DNA of 64,000 bases from positions 16,000,164 through 16,064,163 of the forward strand of contig CM049315.1 of assembly GCA_026874595.1 (NCBI GenBank). The letters run 5' to 3'. The notes beneath the pieces were generated by a model. It worked only from the letters and a program-made list of their open reading frames with translations, ran no database searches and was not told where the DNA came from. The position numbers were made by a program, and so were the translations under genes. Positions 14,601-26,600 of the stretch are shown one piece after another. Within the stretch, counting starts at the first letter, position 1; every line of letters starts with the position of its first letter. The DNA is from Sipunculus nudus (Eukaryota > Annelida > Sipuncula > Golfingiida > Sipunculidae).

Positions 14601-17600
14601 GACGCTTCACGTCAATATCAATAGAGAACTGACTTCGTTAAACTATGATACAAAAAACCGTACATATTGTCACCGATTTCTGGTGACATCACCCCCTCCT
14701 TTTAAGGAAAATACACAGTATTTTCTCGATACATCGTATCGTTCTATCTTACAGGGTCCAGCTAAACATATTTACATGTAGCAATACATAGCAATACATA
14801 AGGGTCATGTAACAAGTTGTCATTAGTACATGCCCACGGTCTATGACACAGGGCAAAATCTTGTACATGTTTAGACTTAACTGGCTAAACATTATAGCTC
14901 ATTACATCCTAACACTCAGGCAGTCTGCTAAGAAAATCAGGTCCATGGTTTAGTTTACCTGACACTGCTTCAATATCAAATCTAAACTCTTGTAGAACCA
15001 GTGCCCATCTCATTACTCTCTTATTAGCTCATTTTGATTTGCTAATACACTTTAATGGTTTGTGGTCGGTCTGAATGGTGAACGGTCTACAAGCCAGGTA
15101 CATCTCAAATTTCTGTACAGACCATACAATTGCTAATGACTCTTTCTCAATGGTGGAGTAATTTCTCTCCCTGGGCAATAGTTTACGACTGGCATAAGCT
15201 ACTGGGTGCATGATCCCCTCGTGTCTTTGCATCAGGATACAGCCAATACCCACATCAGATGCATCACATTTCAAATAAAATCGTTTACTGAAATCAGGTA
15301 GTTTCAGTATGGGAGGGTCTGACAGTTTAGCCTTTAGAGAACAGTACGCGCTCTCGTGTACGGGTTTCCAGTCTAGTTTGTTAGGTTGACCTTTACGCGT
15401 TAGATCAGTCAGGGGCACCGCTATTTCCGCATAGTTTGGCACGAATTTTCAATAGTACCCTGTAAGACCTAGGAATGCTCGCAAAGCCTTCTTTGTCTTA
15501 GGTCTATCAGTGCTCTGTATTCTCTTGAGCAAAACTGGATTAGTGGCCAAGTTGCCCGTGCCTACAAGGTGTCCCAAAAACTCTAGGCTCTGGTAGCCTA
15601 TGAAGGTTTTAGCTGGTTTAGCTGCTAAGTTTGCACATTCTAGTCTAACTAGCACTTCTCTAAGAGTTCTTAAGTGCTCATCCCAAGTCTCTGCATGTAT
15701 TAACACGTCATCTACATAACATACTACATTCGGCATGTCGCTGAACATTTTCCGCATCATGCGGGTGAAAACCGCTCCGGCAGTTACCAGGCCGAATGGC
15801 ATAACCCTAAATTGGTAATGGCCATCGGGTGTAACAAAGGCTGTCTTATCCCTGGATTCCTCAGAAACAGGGATCTGCCAGTAACCTTTCGTCAGGTCAA
15901 GCTTTGTAAAATACTGGCTTTTCGCGACTTCGACAAAAAGTGTTTCTGGATCCGGCATGGGTTCAGGATCGAACACGACTGATTGGTTCAGCTTTCGGTA
16001 GTCTATCACGAATCTAGTCTTACCGTCAGGTTTCCTAAGCAGGATACAGGGGGACGCATAGCTAGAATCTGACTGTTCAATAATGCCTAAGTTTAACATT
16101 TCCTGGATTTCTGTTCGCATTGTCTCTCGCAGTTCAAAAGGCACCCTATAGGGCCTAGTTTTTACAGGTACATCAGATGAGAGTTTAATGCTACATTCTA
16201 CAACGTTGGTAAGCTTGGGTACATCTGTGAATACATCCCCATATTGCCTAAGCAGACTGAGTATTTCACGGCGCTGACGCTTGCCTAGGTCAGCATTTAC
16301 CTGAACATCTCGCTCAGTCTGGCGGCGCGCATACGACGGTAACGACATGTGGGCATCCTCATCAATCCCTTCTGGGTTTAACTCTCCGAACACGGGAGGC
16401 TCTGTTTCCCCGTCTACACCGTCAGGATCCTGTATAGAATCAGGTGTGCCCTTGGCTACCGCTGCCAGAATATGCTGGGGCTTGTTTCTAGCATGGTACC
16501 GTTTCAGCATATTCACGTGGAAGGTTTTAACCTTATCACCAATCTTAATCCGATAGTCTAAGTCCCCAACCCTGTTTACAATAGTATAGGGGCCTTTCCA
16601 CTGTACCATTAATTTGTTCTGCTCCGTCGGGAGTAACAACAAAACTTCGTCTCCGGCCTCAAACCTGCGCGTGCATTTACCTCTATCATATAACAGTTTG
16701 TGTCTGTTCGCTGATTTGTTCAACGCCTCTCTAGCTAACGCGCATGTGTCGCTTAGTTTGTCTTGTAGGTCCAGGACGTATTGGTACGTGGTTTTAGTCT
16801 CGACGCTAGTATCTCGCTTGGTCCACAGATCCCTTAGAATCCGCATCGGTCCTCTAACGATCCTACCATAGAGCAACTCAAAGGGTGAGAACCCTGTGCT
16901 CTCATGTGGCGCTTCTCGGTACGCAAAAAGCACGGCGCTGAGGTACCGATCCCAATCTCGCGGTCTTTCCTCGCACATCCGTTTCAACATTAACTTTAAC
17001 GTTCCATTGAATCTCTCCACCATTCCGTTGCACATAGGATGGTAAGGAGTAGTGGTGAGCTGTCTTACAGACAAAACACGGCTAACTTCTCGCATGAGGT
17101 CTGACGTAAATTGTGTTCCCATGTCAGTAAGCACCTCTGACGGCACTCCTAACCGCGCATAAATATCAACTAGCGCATCAGCCACAGAGACTGTATCTAT
17201 GTTCTTTAAAGCAACAGCCTCCGGGTATCTAGTGGCATAATCCATAACGGTCAAAATATACCTGTGACCTCTCTCAGACGCTGGATGGATCGGCCCAACC
17301 AGATCCATCGAAATTCTACGCCAGGGCTCATCAATTAATGGCATCTGGCCTAACGTAGCTCCAGGCACCTTGCCTTTCGGTATGGTTTTCTGGCAAATGG
17401 GACAGGACTTGCAAAACTCAGCAATGTCATTATACATCCCTTTCCAGAAAAACTGAGTTCTCACGCGGTCGTGCGTTTTGTCTATGCCCTGATGGCCCGC
17501 CATAACCGCTTCGTGGCCCATCCTCATTACGTCGTACCGTAACGTCTGAGGTACCACCACTCGAGATCCATCTTGATCTCCCCGTTTATCACTCACAACC

Positions 17601-20600
17601 CGAACTAAATATCCGTCCTCAATTCTAAATGGACTATCATTTCTAGCCTCTCTAGCTAGCCTCCAATACGGCGCTAAAGACCCATCCTCCTCCTGCGCCT
17701 TCAAAAATTCGGCCGGACTCACATCGGCAACTGGACTTGCAACATTCAAGCTACGCGTCGGTATCTGTTTCTCTCGTGCAGCGCTCCGTGTCTCCACCGC
17801 GGACGACACCTCCTTTTGTGACTCTACACCGTCACACACTATGCCTGAGGACCGCTCAGACTTCCACGTCGGGTCCGGATCATACGGATCACGCGCTCCC
17901 GCTACGTTACCTAGCGCTAAATCACACACAGCATCCCCAACCACCATTGCCTCGATAGTACCGACAAAGTACGCACAGTCCACATTAATCCTAGCCGTAG
18001 GAAATTGTCTTACAGACCCGTCGAACAACCTACACTCGACCTGGTGTCCGGTGAACTGATTCGGCTCGACGTACGACTCACGTATTCCTGCCGAGGAACA
18101 TCCCGAATCCCGCAGCACCCTCGCTGACTTACCATTCACCAGCCCTTCACACACAGGTAACGAGATTCCGCCTTCTGTCTGGGCCGCAAATCCTAACGAC
18201 TGACTCGGACTCTCTACTTCCGGTTTCACCGCACCGACTGTCTCCGTTTCCGCCTCGACTACTGCCATTGACATAGTCTCCGGTTTCTGTTTTGGGTTAT
18301 ACGGGGGGCTAAAATTAGTCCTATACCTCTGCTGATCGCCAGCAGCACGCCCTACTTGAGGGGAAGACCTAGGCCTCGACCGGGCACTAGTCTTACATTC
18401 CCGCGCCTTATGTCCCAGTTCATTACATAAATAACATCTGATGCCTCCTGATGGCTTAAATGTCTGACCGCCCGGACTGCGCTCAACCTCTCCTTTCTCT
18501 CTAAGCTGAGATACCGGTTGCGCTGGACGCGGCACATTATTGCCATAACGAGGACCTGCTGTAAGGCTGTGTACACCGTGAGCCTCCGTATAACTCTCGG
18601 CTAAGTCTACCATACTATCAAAGTCACGACACCGTCTCTCTTTCAAAAACATAGAGAGATCCCTACTACAGCAGTTTATGAACTGCTCACACATCAACAG
18701 GTTAACTACCCCGTCGAAGTCACCTCCGACCCCTGCCATCCCTATCCAATGGTCTAGGTATCCACTCAGTCTCACCGCAAACTGACTCGGCGTTTCGCCT
18801 CGCTCAGGCCTACAAGTCCGAAACTTGTGTCGATAACCCTCTTCGGTCATTTGGTATCGCTTTAACAAGGCTATCTTTAACTTATCGTAATCCATGGCCT
18901 CACTAACCGATAACTGTGTGTAAGTCCCTAGCGCCTTACCCCGCAGTAACGGACTCAGGTGTAACGCCCAATTCTCCCTATCATAGCCTTGACATACAGC
19001 TAATCGTTCAAATCGCTCAAGAAACGCATCTAGCTGATCGTGAGCCTCATCAAAAGGTGGAAGCTGGATTTTCGGGAATACATCCCTACTTCTCTCTTCT
19101 TTAACCCCAGAGTCAGACTTTAACCTTAGAACCTCTAATTCGTGGGCTCTAGCCTCTCGCTCACGCTCTAATTCCCGCTGTTCCTTCTCTATTTCACGTT
19201 GCCTGGCTCTTTCCTCACGTTCTTCATCCGCACGCCGTCTAGCCTCAACATAATCTTGTAAAGCCTGGTCCTTAAGCCCCAAGGCCTGTCCGCATCTAAC
19301 AAGTGACTCTAACGTTTCCATGGTAACGCTCTAACCTAGTAAGATTCCAGTATCTAGTAATATCCGCTCTTAAAAATCCGTAAATACGTACTGTCAAAGC
19401 CAACCTAACGAACCGGCGGTATCCGTACAATAACACTACGGTAGCTCTACGCATCAAAATCTACTTATACGGACGGACGGACGGAAGGTCGGACGAAGGG
19501 TCAGACGGATGGACGGACGGATATCAAGATATCAATAAACACCATGCACCTATGATTACCATGCCAATCGGGAGGGGTAAACTTACCTGTCAAGAGACCC
19601 TACCACGTGACCAATCACCAACCAGTGTAGGAAAAATTATACCAGGGCGTATCTAACAACATCAAAAATGTTCACTCTAATCTGGGTTTATATCAAACCA
19701 GTAATGATGTTCAGGTATCACTGAACTAGCATTACTCACAAAACATGCATGTGTTCTAGCCAAATCTTCAAGGTATATGCCGATCTTGAAACAATGTTGT
19801 GCTTCAGGTAATATTCTCACTGAATAAATATTAACTCCTAACAGTGGGGTAATTTCATTGTGCAAGTATACACTACAACATCAGTTTGGTGTCATTTCCA
19901 ATTATTAATTCAGATCAACTCTAGTTTGAGTATATGAATGTCTGGTTTCAGTACTGTTTTCTCAGTTCAAAACTTCTGAAACTTACTGTAATTAGCCAGT
20001 TTTTTAAGGCTAATTATATCCTGGCGCGCTCGATATACAATGTCACCCCTAACTTAACGTGAAAACTTTACAACGGATATATCCTATAAAACAATAGGAT
20101 GGGTTAACGCTCGCCACTTGATTTCATTAATCAAGAAATTAGATCCCGGTCATTACAGGTGACATTTCCAGGTTCTTTTAAGGACGTGTATAAAAATACC
20201 AGACAATCATACACCCAGATCAATAGAAACTATGAGACATCAGGTTAAATTCACAAATATAATTCAAGACAATACTTACAAAGACGTAGATGTAAGTGTG
20301 TGTGCGTTGATGTGTCAATGCGACAGTCCTTCACATTAAAAATACAGGATATTTACCGAGTCCGTGGTTTGTATAAAACCCAATAAAGTCCAGTTCCTTC
20401 AGAGATCTCTGGTTACTGTTTTGTGTAGAATCTAGCGTATGGTTAGCAGCATATAGTCTTTCTGAGTTTAGCGATCTTCAACTGATCTTGCTTGTCAGCG
20501 ACCCGGGTAGGATTACGTTCACATGAATGCAATAGCGCCCTTTGTTTACGTTGGGCTTAGAGTCCTTGACCTTGCTCGTGTAGCAATGGGTTCACGGCTT

Positions 20601-23600
20601 ACAGCGGTTATGTTTCTAGGTCAAGCTGAACTAGGCCGGCAGGTGACAAACGCGCTCTCTCTATATCGCCAATACGAAGCTCTTTCGGCAGCACGGCTGA
20701 GTTCTTATGAGCTGGGTCCTTGCCTCATGCAGAAGCTTGCTTCTATGCCGTCCCTGGCGTTTCAATGTTCGTGCGTGCGTGCTGCCACCTCAAGCTTCAA
20801 GACCCAACTGAAGGCAGCTTCCGGCGTCTCTCCCTGAACTCTGACGTCACAATCGTCGTCACAATACGGCGATCCGGTTCTCTGATTGGCTTATAGCTCA
20901 AGTGTCCCATATAAGGTTATATGTGACCTAGTTTGACTGTTAGCGTCACCATGGCGACCCACATACCAAATGTAACAATACACACGATGTGCGACACGGA
21001 TAAATCAGCTGATAGCCGATGGGATTTCATACGAGAATACACAATATATCTACACAATCAAGACCTGCCAACGCCTTAGGATGACGCTTCACGTCAATAT
21101 CAATAGAGAACTGACTTCATTAAACTATGATACAAAACACCGTACATATTGTCACCGATTTCTGGTGACACTGACTTTCTGGGTGCTTATGACTTCTTTT
21201 CCTATAGGTCACAAAATATAGGTCATGGTGACCTACTTCAGTTTTCCACGGACATTTGCCAAGGACGTCTCAGGATATTACATCATCAGAAGATTCCAGG
21301 CCTAACAGATACAATTTGTGCCCATCTGACATTCAGGGTGCTCAAAATCTTGCTTATTGCTCGTAGGTCATAAAATAGGATCCGGGGGGGTGGGGGGGGG
21401 GGGTGGTGGTGGTGGTGATATGAGAATAACTGTACACCTGTCACAGCAGGGGATCTCCCCCAGTAACTGTAACAAATCAGAAACCCTGACATAGCTGACT
21501 TCCAGTGACCTGGAGTGGGACCCTGCATCTGGACCAAGCAATAGAGCCTCAAGAAAAAAATCAATAACTTGCCTAATTTTCAAGCTTTTATTTTGAAATT
21601 TCAGATTTAAACAAATTAAATACTTATGTTTACATGCTGTGAAAATTAAATCAATAGTACTTACAGGAAAAAAAACGTGCGGTGGTCAAAGTTGGGCAAA
21701 ATTTAAAGTACTGATATTATTTTTATGCTTATAACTTAAAAAAATTTACAACATTCAGATCTTATTTTGGGTAAACAATTGAATCTTAATTAAACAAAGT
21801 TATATACTTGGGAAAATAGTCTCTAGTTTCAAAATTTTTCATTATAAGTGAGTGAATATTTTTCCTGATTTTTTGCAAAGTCCATTATGTTAGGGCCAAT
21901 AACTTCAAGAAATTATATTTAACAGACTTAATTTCTGGCATATAAATAGGAAATATATAGGAGATAACTTCTGGTAAATATTAAGAAAAACAGATTAGTG
22001 GTTTTGATATTAGGCAGTCCTGAAGTGTGATAATAGGTTTTTAATGGTAAAATTTGAGGTTTTTCCTAAATATCTAGAAGGAACAGAGTCATATTGACCC
22101 TATTTTTGGTATGGTAGGAGATTTTGGGGACTTATAATAGTATGCTGCATCTTGGATTTATAGGTCTACTGGTTTCAAAATGTGCCAGTCTAACAGACGG
22201 ACGGACGGACAGACGGACGGACTACGCACAATGGACCACGACTATAGCTCAGATGACTTATACCGTAAAATCTCCACTTAGAACCACACTTCCGTTTAAA
22301 ACCGCACCCAGACTTTGCCGAAACCCGTGGTGAGACACGGCGAGGGGCTCAAATACTAAGAACCCCCCTTTAAAACCGCACCAACTTTCTCTATGGAATG
22401 ATTTGACACAAGACACAATCAAGCTATCATCTAGAAATCAACACGCAAAGGTTGCGACTCGGACATTCCTGTAAACTATAAAATTCCTTGGGCATTTTAT
22501 TCAAACACATCAAAACACTTTTTTTGCAGGTTCACTCAAGCATGAAGTTTGGGAAGACTTAAGGGCCGGTGAACCTGCGCGTGTTTATACAGATTTAATA
22601 TGCCATGCCGTATTCTTGTTTGCTACTGATTTTCCATTATATTTTTGAAAAAAATTTTGCTGATCCATTTCAAGTCACTGTATATTTTAAGTCTAAAAGT
22701 AATATTTTGAAATCTTAATCTATGATGAAAATTCCATTTTCTTGAATTACTCAGAAGATACGAATCATTTTCATACAGGTTACTTCGGTATTATCATCGT
22801 CACATCGTACATTGACATTGCTCCATGTCACAATTTGCTTGTGCGTTTGAAAACATTGCTGGTCAACTTAACTAAGTATGAAAGTAACTGATGTTACCTT
22901 GTTGAGATACGCATGTATAGGAAACATGACACGTGAAAACGAGTGATTTTAAGTAAAATTAAAGTGGCCAGTTGGGGAAAGCAAGTTTTTTTCTTGAAGA
23001 AAGTTTCCGTGTGGGGAGCCATTTTGTCAAGGGAGCGTTGCCCAAGGCACGCTGGGACGGGATAGATGGCTGTTCTGTTTACCACCCACCGAGTACAGCC
23101 GTTCAAAATATTCTTAGCAGAAGCATTTCAGCACATGGCGGCACTCAATCTTAATTTTAAAACGAACGTCCGCCATTGTGCGACCCTTTACGACTCAGTT
23201 TTTTATTCATTTTTAGTTTCAAACAAACAATTGTTGCTTAATAATGCCGCAAATGGGTTTAAAGTAGGCATTTATTTCAATTTTGCTTGACAATGCCCAA
23301 CGAAGTGGGCTGCTGTGTTACAGTAGGGGTGTTATAAACGTATTATTTGGTGACAATTACCAAGATTTTTATAATAATTTATATATCGCACGATAAATAA
23401 TCAGCAAAATTTAATTTTAAAATAACAAATAATCATAAATAAAAAATTTACACACGGCTCCCATGCCAGTTACGTACACAGCTGGTGCATGTGATGCCTG
23501 GATGCCTGTTGTTGACAAGTTATGTACACGGCTGAAGTATGTGATGCCTTGATACCTGATGTTGACAAGTTACGTACACAGCTGATGTATGCCATGCCTT

Positions 23601-26600
23601 GATACCTGATGTTGACAAGTTACGTACACAGCTGATGTATTCCATGCCTTCATACCTGATGTTTACAAGTTACATACACAGCTGGTGTATGTGATGCCTT
23701 GATGCCTAAGTTGACAAGTTGCATACACAGCTGGTGTATGCCATGCCTTGATACCTGATGTTGACAAGTTACATACACAGCTGGTGTATGTGATGCCTTG
23801 ATGCCTAAGTTGACAAGTTGCATACACAGCTGATGTATGCCATGCCTTGATACCTGATGTTGACAAGTTACATACACAGCTTGTGTATGCCATGCCTTGA
23901 TACCTGATGTTGACAAGTTACATACACAGCTGGTGTATGTGTTGCCTTGATGCCTAAGTTAACAAGTTGCATACACAGCGGATGTATGTAATGCCTTGAT
24001 GCCTAATGTTGACAAGTTACATACACAGCTGGTGTATGTGATGCCTCGATGCCTAATGTTGACAAGTTACATACACAGCTGGTGTATGTGATGCCTTGAT
24101 GCCTTAGTTGACAAGTTGCATACACAGCTGATGTATGCCATGCCTTGATACCTGATGTTGACAAGTTCCATACACAGCTTGTGTATGCCATGCCTTGATA
24201 CCTGATGTTGACAAGTTACATACACTTTTTCCAGGAATAATATTTCTAGGACAAATATTCCCAACTGAAATAAAATGAGTGACATAATGTACAGTAAACC
24301 AGCAGTATATAGAGCGTACTGTTTATATATAACCACAATTTTTCAGATAAAAAGACAGCTTTAAATAACATAGTACGTAGCTGACCTATATTTACAGTGA
24401 TCTATTCAGAACGATATACCAGTTGGTACCTGCTACATGTAAATACAGATATATACATGCTGGTATTTATGCAGTCAATAAATGTCAGATCTAATAGAAC
24501 ATGTTTGTAACTGCAGGAATCGTGGATTTATTTACATACATGCGACTGCTTATCCTCTGATGTAGCAATCAAAGGAGATGAAGGGGAGGAAACCGACAAA
24601 TAGATCCACCTGACCCCACCGGCTCCCGCCATTGATATCAATGGTATTGATTTAACCCTGGAAGCCAGCTGCAATAAATGTTGTCTGAATAAATGGCAGC
24701 ATATTTCCTGTGTATTATGGTGGGCCCAGCAGGGCTATGAATTATATACACTGCCCTGGCCTGGCATTAGAACCCCCACGTAAGGTCCCCACCCCAATGC
24801 ACATGAATCTGCTTAAAACATCTGCCTCAGGAGAAGAACCCTCCCCAATAGCTTCATTTTTACACCTATACAGGTCTGGCCCCCTTCCCACAGTTAGTCT
24901 TACAAACAAATTACCCATAAATTCAAAATCTTTTGTATGATTTTTTATAGAAGATGATAATTTCCTTCAAGGTTATCACTTTCACAGCTTAATATGAGAC
25001 AAAAGGCAAGAGACCGCAAACTTACATCCCTGAGGGCCACATCAGAAACACGCCCCAGGTCTCGAAGTGGACCATATTTGATGTAAATATGAACTTACCA
25101 AATGATGTGTTATGTTTTACACAACATGTTACTTATGCATTAAAAAATTTTATGTAGTACTTTATTATTATCATACATTTTTGTTTGCAACATGGCCATG
25201 AAAGCTCATTGCAGTATTGTTAAGAGTGTAATTCTTTGTTAGAATGTCTGGAACCATGCTAATTAATATTGCCATGCAAGAACTTTTGAAGGCCATACCA
25301 GTAATAGACCTTGTATGCTGAAAGTGGCCCTTGGGCCCCTGTTTGCCCACCTCTGCTAGGAAGGGTTTCCATCCCTGCTGCACACATATGAACCTTAATC
25401 TCAACTTTCCTATCAGCCTTTCAGGCTTATCTTTTACCAGCATGTATTAACTACACCTGTAGAAACCCCACCACAAGAATATATCACAATATATATATAT
25501 CAACGTTTTCTAATATACATATTGTAAGTACCTGTACTTCCTGGGTTTTCAATCTAAACTGTGACATGTACTGCAGTACATAAAGACTTCTCCATAGGGA
25601 AAGAGATGATTTGGAAACAGAGCTTACTTTGAGGAGTGGGATTTTGTCTAAAATCTTGGGAGGCTTGCATGGAGACTTGTATTTGCTTAAAGAGTATAAA
25701 AAATGAAATTACCACTCACTGCAACCCACATAAGTATACTACATGAAATGAGAATTTACTGTACATAAATAAGGCAAAAATATAATGCAAATTTTGAAAT
25801 GGTAACTCACTTTGATTAATGTAAATTATAATGTGAAATGATAAATCACTGTAATTGCCTGGAGAATAAGGTTTATGACATGCCTTAATCAACAGCATTG
25901 CATGAATGTCATTAAAAACACTTGTAAAAAGTCAAAGAAAATAAACTGTATTCCACAAAAGAATACATTGAATGAAAGGAGTTCCACAGTATATACAAAC
26001 ATAAAATTCACCTTCGGACATTGAATGTAACATGTACATAACACATTTTGAACAAAAAGGTTATGGGGAGGGGCATATATTCTAAAGTCTAGCACACTCT
26101 ATAAATTCATGCAGGTAAATGTAATCAATTCTGGAACCAAAACAGGCCTAGAAATTTTAAATGCACTGCATAAAAAGGTGAAAATGAATATGACTATATG
26201 TATAATGAATGTCCTGAGATAATATTATCTGTAGGCAAAAAGGCAAAAAAATGTTCTCATCCTTTACACAAACGACACGGCTGACTGCCTGGCCACCACT
26301 TGGCCTGTCACGCAATCCGTCACCTTGATAAATCCCTGGTAACAGGAGTTTCAAAGACTTGTTACCTGCCTGGTAATTCATAACAAAATCAATATTATAC
26401 CAGAGAGTATGTACACTGATGTATAACATGGCCTGCACAGGACACGTGAGTTAAACTGGACCAAGCTCAGACAGAACATACCTCTGTCAACTCTGGATTA
26501 TAGACAGATTAGCTTCAAAATTCAATCTTTACTCCCTAATTCAGTTAATCTCAAAACATATCACTGAATACAACCTTTAGTGTGATACCTTACACACCAA

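Larger units (their letters stand above)
13559..21170 (-). mobile_element. Gmr1-like Ty3/gypsy LTR retrotransposon, complete
   Basis: A 7612-bp element with two 1130-bp LTRs (TGTCACC...GGTGACA), a 5-bp CTGAC target duplication and one long minus-strand gag-pol frame. Its domain order is capsid (SCAN-like), zinc knuckle, protease, integrase, reverse transcriptase, RNase H. Integrase before RT defines the Gmr1 group within Ty3/gypsy, first known from cod. The purine tract AAAAGGAGGGGGTGA lies just inside the 3' LTR (14689-14703), as expected for plus-strand priming. No TGG-starting primer-binding site is evident next to the 5' LTR (20040 leftward). The LTRs differ at about three positions (near 13599, 14637 and 14655), so insertion was recent. 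Two in-frame TGA codons mean this copy is not plainly autonomous. It lies in sense orientation in intron 3 of the TMEM131 homologue. Confidence 0.95.

Noticed and set aside
15029..15442. Separate 137-codon RNase H gene
   Set aside because: It is the continuation of gag-pol in the same frame after one TGA. The apparent start is a GTG within the polyprotein.
23465..24226. CRISPR-like array (regular ~50-bp repeats)
   Set aside because: No unique spacers between repeats and a eukaryotic context. It is a minisatellite.
23650..24336. Minus-strand frames with repeated cysteine/histidine peptides
   Set aside because: Produced by the 99-bp dimer periodicity of the minisatellite. No start context, splice signals or domain.
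25030..25090. Possible exon on the minus strand (YGPLRDLGRVSDVALRD) followed by GTAAG-like sequence
   Set aside because: No convincing acceptor and no similarity to TMEM131. Exon 3 and exon 4 phases match directly.
25510..25700. Exon-like stretch with CAG and GTAAG motifs
   Set aside because: Stops in all frames across most of it and no family similarity.
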